From Pseudopithomyces maydicus (lineage: Eukaryota; Ascomycota; Dothideomycetes; Pleosporales; Didymosphaeriaceae): a stretch of 64,000 nt of DNA. Position 1 is the stretch's first letter; every line of letters begins with the position of its first letter. Location of the stretch: assembly GCA_026873275.1 (NCBI GenBank), contig JANTUC010000014.1:496001-560000 (forward strand). Direction: 5' to 3'. The notes under the pieces were generated by a model. That model made no database searches and had not been told where the DNA came from. It saw nothing but the letters and a program-made list of their open reading frames with translations. This document shows, piece after piece, positions 58,511-64,000 of the stretch. A program made the position numbers and the translations under genes.

Positions 58511-59583
58511 GTGAATGGAGCCATCAGTGTCATTATGGCAAGAGCAGACTCAGCTCGCTGGCCGTTTTCATGCATTCGATACCACTCTTGCCCTTGTTAA
58601 TTGCCTTTTGCTGCGTGTGCAATGCATTCGGAGATGCCCGAGCTCTGAACTTGGCATGATGCACCAGGTCCAAAGACAATGTGTCGCGCATCCATGTAGC
58701 GTGTATGGTGGCTAGATCCAGGTGTATGCTGTGCTCCAGCTATGGGCCGACCATCATCCCACTGGAGCATCTCCGAGGGACGCGAGGCATTGCCAACACT
58801 GTCGCGCACCAACGTGTCCGGAACGATGCTCCACGTGCTGGCCATCACCTGTGTAGATCCGAGAAACCTTAACTTTCGAAGGCTGTGTAGCTAGCATGTG
58901 ACCCAAGGTCAAACTGTGAAGACCACGTGCAGGACAAGAATTGTCGGTTCGACTGTAAGTACTACAAGCATGCTCAGCACACCACCGACTTCTCTGCGAC
59001 CAATTGGGTTCCGACGGCCAGCTCGGGTGGAAGATAGACACAGTATGCTCTTCTTCCAGACAGACTGACCGGAGGCCCAACCGCAAGTCCAACCAACGGA
59101 CCGTCACCATGACGCCTGGTCGACTGCAGCACACACGAGGTGAAGCAGCTTTCTACCCTTCTCCTGCAAGCCCGTTATGTGCACGGACCGCAAATGATCT
59201 AGACCCACCTCCCTTGACCCCTCCCGGAGTGTGCCGAACGCCCTCGCAAAGTGAGCCGTCAGTCATCCCATGCTTCAGTCGTAGAATCATGGGTGAGGTG
59301 TATTAGGCATGTACAAAAAGCTGGCACAAAGGCACCGGATTGTGGATACATCTTCACCCATGTGGGCAAACAGCTCCGTCCATGCAGGTCCCACCAGAAG
59401 CTTCTACGCAGCCGCTGCAACTCGGCTTCTTGTCTCAGCATATCCTAGATCGCAACAGCCTTCCAAGCAAAGCTGAAGTATTTAATCATCAATACGAAGC
59501 CGGTCCGCTTCGCAGCTTGCACGTCTCAGCTCTGAGAACTATACCTCCCATCTTGCTCCCAACCATAACCACGGCACACAGCC
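58511..59583. other. Intergenic between bromodomain and bHLH genes
   Basis: About 1.1 kb with only short frames. The final 100 bases (59480-59583) are C/A-rich and probably the bHLH 5' leader. No RNA gene or repeat seen. Confidence 0.4.
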
Positions 59584-60435
59584 ATGGAATTCATCGATTA
59601 TTCTTCTTTTCCAATCCTATCCAGCACTACTTATTCCCCTATAACGGAAGCTTTCGCCTACACAACAGACTCCAACCAATCTTGCGTTGAGCGCCCATTC
59701 CCACCAGCGACAGACACTTCGAACGCCAGCTTTGCTCAGCCGTTCGACCGACACGTTCTCTACGGCAGGCCTCTGAAACGCGACCACGTGACGTCGCCGG
59801 CAGCTACATCGCAATTGGAGCCTAATCATGGCTCTTCATCATTCGGCCAACTCGATTCTTTTTCACCAAGGACATCCCTGGACCCAATCCCTCCCCAGGT
59901 TAGCATCTCACCGCTGTCCAATCACTCACGAACCCCATCTCTCTACGGCGATTTGCCCCAGGATGCTTCATTGTTGACCTCGCCGCCCTTATCGCCATGC
60001 CCCGAGTTCAAGCGCGAATCGACCGATGCTTCCATCAAGCTGCAAACCTGTACATCGACTCCTCCCAAGCGCAAGCGTGGCCGTCCGCGCCTTGACAGGT
60101 CCACCGCATCCCAATCCTCAACCTCCTCTGTCCAATCACAGCGCACACAGCGGCTTCCACACAACCAAGTCGAACGCAAGTACCGCGAAGGCCTCAATGC
60201 ATCTCTGGAGCGCTTACGCAAGACTGTCCCTGCTTTGCGCCAGGATGATGACCTAGGAAGCCTACTTAGCAGCCCAAGGCCGAGTAAGGCCATGATCCTC
60301 GAGGGTGCTATCGACTACATCAGAGTGATAGAGAAAGAGCGCGACATGTATCGTGAAGAAATCGAACGACTGCGTCGTAGTGTAGGTGGAGGCTGGGATG
60401 CGACGGCCAATACAGAGTTTTTGCCGGATCTGTGA
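59584..60435 (+). CDS. bHLH transcription factor, SREBP-like Tyr subclass, with AT-hook
   Basis: A single exon of 283 residues starting at ATG 59584 (CAGCCATGG). A Ser/Pro-rich N-terminal half (LTSPPLSPCPEFKRES) leads to an AT-hook-like KRKRGRPRLDR (about residues 162-172). The basic region and helix 1 follow (LPHNQVERKYREGLNASLER), then a loop of variable residues and helix 2 (PSKAMILEGAIDYIRVIEKE). It ends in a short leucine-zipper-like coil (YREEIERLRRS). His and Glu in HNxVER contact E-box DNA. The Tyr in ERKYR occupies the position that is Tyr in SREBPs and Arg in most bHLHs, which in SREBPs allows sterol-response-element binding. There is no membrane anchor, so it is not a sterol-cleaved factor. 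Confidence 0.9.
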   Translation: MEFIDYSSFPILSSTTYSPITEAFAYTTDSNQSCVERPFPPATDTSNASFAQPFDRHVLYGRPLKRDHVTSPAATSQLEPNHGSSSFGQLDSFSPRTSLDPIPPQVSISPLSNHSRTPSLYGDLPQDASLLTSPPLSPCPEFKRESTDASIKLQTCTSTPPKRKRGRPRLDRSTASQSSTSSVQSQRTQRLPHNQVERKYREGLNASLERLRKTVPALRQDDDLGSLLSSPRPSKAMILEGAIDYIRVIEKERDMYREEIERLRRSVGGGWDATANTEFLPDL

Positions 60436-61345
60436 GGCTTTCCGCATCCCTGTCCATGAGAAGAAGGCACGGATCGATTGTGGGGTCAACTTTCACATGG
60501 GATTTTGTGAAGCAGACATGGGCTTTTGAATTCTGATTAGTGGTCTCTACCGGAATTTGGATCCGAGATGGCGCTTTTTTGAACAGCATGAAATCCGAGG
60601 CTAGGGTCCGGGGCGGGTTTTAATTGTTGATGTGGATCTTTCAATAGTGTGAACGGGGGATGCAGTGGATGTTCGCGGTTCGGTGGATCCGAGCTTCACC
60701 GGAGATCATTCGGCCAGCTCATTGTATCGAATTTTCATGAGGAATCGAGCTTTCTGGGGTGCATGCAGCACAGTATAAGCGGTTTTCCTTTCCATCGCCT
60801 GATTGGCGTCCTAACGTTCTATCAAGTGCTGACGAGCGGGAATTTATTTTGTCATATTATCTTCCAATTACAGACGTCGGCAAAAACCTACAGTAATTAC
60901 CGGTCTACACCGAATAAAAGGTATTAGCAGTTACTTCATATGGCAACGCTCAAGCGTAATCGCTGAATGAGCAAAACAAGGTTGGACGAAGTCAAACCCA
61001 AACTCCCAGCAGTGCTACCTGGTGGCTTTCGCACGAGCCATAAAATCGTACAGTGGTTTCAATACGAGAGTAGCCGCTTTCCCGCCATCAGCGAAACTTG
61101 AGTGAAATGCTTAATAAACAAGCATGTATTTGGTTTCTTGAAAAATAAGCAGCAGAGGTGGCTGACCAGATAAACATGCATATAGTTGGAAAAAAAGCTG
61201 TCGTCCCCACTTGTGACAAGCTTACATAAATTTCGATTCAAATGTTGACTCTCATACAAAGCTACAGCCTCAACCTCACGAGCTCAAGGTTAGAATTGCG
61301 ATTTTGAATTTTCAAATCGCAGGCCTTTCCATCGATAGCATATTA
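60436..61345. other. Intergenic, no gene recognised
   Basis: Composition drops toward A+T to the right of about 60900. Short frames only. The 3' ends of the bHLH gene and the convergent small secreted-protein gene fall here. Confidence 0.4.
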
Positions 61346-61645
61346 TCACCAGCTGTTCCTCCCATTGCATGGTCCTCGTCTAGCTCCGCAGTGGCTGGTA
61401 GCACATCCATAGTTGGTACATCCGCCGCCGGTATTGCATTTGTAGGCTTGATCCACGTTCCAGCTCAAAGTGACCTCGAGACACCAAACACGGTACATAC
61501 CCGGGTTACTGACTTTCTTGCATTTGCAGGTCTTCTTCGCGCAGTCGGCGCGAGGCACAACGTTTGTAGGCGGGTAATCGTTGGGCAGAGCCACGGCGAA
61601 AGCGATGAGGGGGATGAGAAAGACAAAGAAGTTAGGTGGATGCAT
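61346..61645 (-). CDS. Small secreted cysteine-rich protein, candidate effector
   Basis: The ATG at 61645 begins a signal peptide (FFVFLIPLIAFAVALP). The upstream in-frame extension to 61924 lacks signal character and is probably leader. A GTATGT donor at 61500 and CAAG acceptor at 61447 define a 54-bp intron, in frame either way. Spliced, the protein is 81 residues with eight Cys after the signal peptide: DCAKKTCKC, YKC, GGGC, YGC, SHC, GPC. Unspliced it is 99 residues with one extra Cys, giving an odd number; the even count favours splicing. It ends GRNSW. Size, secretion and dense Cys pairs fit apoplastic effectors or antimicrobial peptides. No family recognised. Confidence 0.62.
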   Translation of the reverse strand: MHPPNFFVFLIPLIAFAVALPNDYPPTNVVPRADCAKKTCKCKKVSNPGMYRVWCLEVTLSWNVDQAYKCNTGGGCTNYGCATSHCGARRGPCNGRNSW

Positions 61646-63238
61646 TCTCACTAAACAAGATCGTAAATGGATGGACATTTGAGCGGTGGGAAGATCGAAG
61701 CGCTCCGACAAGTACCCGGTCCTGGTTGAGGTGTTTTTTGTACTTATACACATGGCCTTTCCCAACAGCAGGAGAGTAATACATAATGGTTTTTCTTTTA
61801 CTGCAAGAGTTCTGATAGTTCCCCCGGGTTGTTTAAAGAGTTTACGAGAGATTCCTGGGCGAAGCTTCGCGTTATGACAAGCCCCTCTCGTATTTCCCCT
61901 CTTGACTACTGCTGTGGATTCCAATCACCGGAATCGAAAATACAATATCAGAATATACATAATGAAGGGCTTGCGTTTTAAATGCAAAATACTTCGCATT
62001 CCTCGGGTTTCTCCCAGGATCGTTGTCAATTACAACCAATCCAGGCACAGTGTGAAACAGCCTTAATATCGCATAATTTGGGCACTGGTATTGCTCGTCC
62101 AATGCCATAGATAATGGCTTGATCAATAAGCGAGATACCACAGAGCATGGTAAGCTGATTGAAGTGAGATTTGGTAGGACATCCATTAAAAGTCCTAAGA
62201 TTAATAGCTCGCACGGGCATCAACTGGTGGAAGGCACTATTCATTTACGCGATCAGTCCCCTTTTTCAGCTTTACGTATTAATCAACACCAAGCCCATGT
62301 TTAGCTTAATAGAGCCATGCTCTGACTATACATTCAGTGCAGTAATACCTAGACGTATAATGTACTCGTGCAGGTGGTATGCTAGCGGGTTGCGCTTACC
62401 CTAGAATGCGATAGGTTATTGGCTATTTAGCTAGCCATAGAAGCCGATGCAACACCGCGAAATCATCGGTTTCTCTTATCTGAAGCCTTTTATTGCGTTC
62501 CTAGTCGCGCTAGTTGTTGTATTTTCCCAAACAGAAGCGTGTATACAATAAATCTTCAGACACTCCTTGCAATAATTTACTTTCAGGCGATATCCAGCCA
62601 TAGAGGCGATTGTTGTTACCACGCTCACTGAAGAATAAGAAATGATCGAGGCCCGAGTCAGAATTATAATTGTCAACGTATTAAACACCCTAAAGATCGC
62701 CACTTCTGCCGCGCTGATGTTAATCCCGCTAGTTAAGCCGGCTCCGGTATTTGCACCTGCTCGAACATGATCCCACAATGGTACACTGAGAAACAATAGT
62801 CGTAGTCTTTCCATAATTTAAGAAATAGTATTGAGATTACTCTTGTTGGCCCCTGGCGTATCTTTATTGGCAGAGTACTCCACAGTTCACTTGCCCAGAC
62901 TATCCTATTTTGAGCAAACCAGCTCATCCATGGTGACGAATGGTTCTTCGTTATGGCTTCACAAAACTGACATCACGGTGACTCTATAGCCTGTCATATT
63001 CATAACTTCTTCAGGAGGATCTCACTGCACTGATGTTTCTCCAAATCCATTTCTTCATCGCAAGAGCGGAGCGAGTGGCGCTATCGCCAGATGTTCTATT
63101 GGACGTCCTCCATCTCCTGTTTCTACTCTCGGGGGTGTGGAGCATTCTACTGCATAACTATATTCCCCTACCAACAATACAAGCCCATAGCGCCAATATA
63201 ATGAACTATCTCTCGTTATTTTGCCAATTTATATGCGT
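61646..63238. other. Gene-poor stretch, possible decayed gene on the minus strand
   Basis: Minus-strand frames at 62927-62733 and 62814-62476 overlap in different phases; the second reads INISAAEVAIFRVFNTLTII, hydrophobic and protein-like, but no start, end or family is clear. Base composition is A+T-leaning without the TA excess of the RIP block. Nothing else is supported. Confidence 0.3.
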
Positions 63239-64000
63239 TCAATTATGGTAGATTGGGTTCCCTTCAGACCACCCAAGAGGGCGACAGCAGTACCAAGTAT
63301 CTGGCACAGTATTCTCATCGACTCTTGTACTTTGCCCAACACTTGTATACAGTGACCATCCGTTTTCTTCAATACAGTCCAATAGTAACAGAACCATAAG
63401 TCCAGTCTTGTGTGTCCCAGTGTTTATAACAGGGTCGAGATACGGCGAGCCCTTACGCATAGTACCCGTGAATCTCACCTCGTAGCAACCCTCCACCTTT
63501 TCATTATCTTTGAATTTCATCTCCAGATTTTGTGCCGAAAAGTTCTCCAGCACCCGAATGCAGAGACTCCTTGGCGCATCTACAAAGCGAAATGTTTTAT
63601 TCAACATTACCACGCTGAGCCACTCATGCGGTGTAGGCGCAGGTACTTGGTGACGGAAGAGAAGTGTGTCAGCATCATAAGGAACCTGGGAGATATAGGT
63701 GCTCTGCATGAGTACCCATCCTTCAGCATATAAAGCCTTGAGTAAGGAACATATCAGTCTTTGACCCAAAATATCATCCATCTCTGTATCGCGAACGAAG
63801 GCACTTCGAAAAGAAGAAAGACCATGACTCTCGGAATTATATTTGTTGATGCCCCAAGGGTTCCCTTTGAGTTGGATATCTAATAGTGACGTTGATATCT
63901 TTTCGGTTTGAACGCCCCTCGTCCATGTAAACGATACGGTCGCACGAATTAGTGAATAAAGTGCTGGCGGAAAGCGTAAAAAGTGGATTCGATCCGAGCT
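63239..64000 (-). CDS. Partial conserved fungal hypothetical protein with internal duplication (5' end outside window)
   Basis: The frame is open from the right window edge to the stop at 63239, about 253 residues, so the start lies beyond 64000; the internal ATG at 63781 is not the real start. Two similar halves are visible. The first has HFLRFPPALYSLIRATV, DIQLKGNPWG, a helical stretch, then LYAEGWVLMQSTYISQ and DADTLLFRHQ. The second has FRFVDAPRSLCIRVLENF, EVRFTGTMRKGSPY, ECIEENGW-like DCIEENGWSLYTSVGQ and PDTWYCCRPLGW. I recall this duplicated layout in uncharacterised fungal proteins; no function is known to me. No introns are needed in the visible part. Confidence 0.65.
   Translation of the reverse strand, partial: SSDRIHFLRFPPALYSLIRATVSFTWTRGVQTEKISTSLLDIQLKGNPWGINKYNSESHGLSSFRSAFVRDTEMDDILGQRLICSLLKALYAEGWVLMQSTYISQVPYDADTLLFRHQVPAPTPHEWLSVVMLNKTFRFVDAPRSLCIRVLENFSAQNLEMKFKDNEKVEGCYEVRFTGTMRKGSPYLDPVINTGTHKTGLMVLLLLDCIEENGWSLYTSVGQSTRVDENTVPDTWYCCRPLGWSEGNPIYHN

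Overview
The window looks like a piece of a filamentous ascomycete chromosome, most likely a Dothideomycete (Pleosporales-like; inferred from gene style and genome architecture, no database search was possible). Protein genes have short GT-AG introns of about 47-83 bp with CTRAY-like branch sites. The genome is sharply two-compartment: positions 1 to about 35,790 are extremely A+T-rich and TA-rich, and the rest is ordinary, partly G+C-rich, gene-dense DNA. In the A+T block every repeat copy differs from its partners almost only by C/T and G/A transitions, and reading frames are broken almost only by TAA/TAG where Gln or Trp is expected. That is the footprint of repeat-induced point mutation (RIP).

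Region 1 (1-35,790) is a transposon graveyard that can be unpicked base by base. A Ty1/copia integrase relic (1-377) abuts a Tc1/mariner element (378-2491, 28-bp perfect inverted repeats, TA target duplication). A truncated Ty3/gypsy chromovirus 3' end and a 19-bp tandem repeat follow. Then comes gypsy element A2 (3929-25536). A second copy of the same family, A1 (4122-11507), sits inside A2's left LTR, and an unrelated gypsy element B (14727-21553) sits inside A2's pol gene. A fourth gypsy element C occupies 27170-35462. All four LTR elements keep 5-bp target duplications and equal-length LTR pairs (622, 622, 499 and 212 bp). Families A and B also carry a degraded antisense reading frame between the chromodomain and the 3' LTR.

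Region 2 (35,796-49,936) begins at the isochore edge with a secreted CBM1 protein whose stop codon lies at the boundary. It continues with a CTF8-like replication/cohesion gene (frame broken), a divergent pair of zinc-dependent medium-chain dehydrogenases (CAD-type ADH and 2,3-butanediol dehydrogenase type), a MARVEL-domain membrane protein, a CENP-S/MHF1 histone-fold gene with a probable GC-AG intron, a PGA2-like gene (frame broken) and a very large gene that starts as an AA11-type lytic polysaccharide monooxygenase.

Region 3 (49,937-64,000) is looser: a possible small Cys-rich gene, a short-chain dehydrogenase, a three-exon coiled-coil gene divergent from a BRD8/Bdc1-like bromodomain gene, an SREBP-like bHLH factor, a small secreted eight-cysteine protein (candidate effector), and a partial gene running off the right end. 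Secreted carbohydrate-active and Cys-rich proteins next to RIP-degraded DNA fit a plant-associated or saprotrophic fungus, but that is inference. Several genes (CTF8, AA11, bromodomain, possibly PGA2) show single-base frame breaks; either the assembly has indel errors or these genes are decaying.
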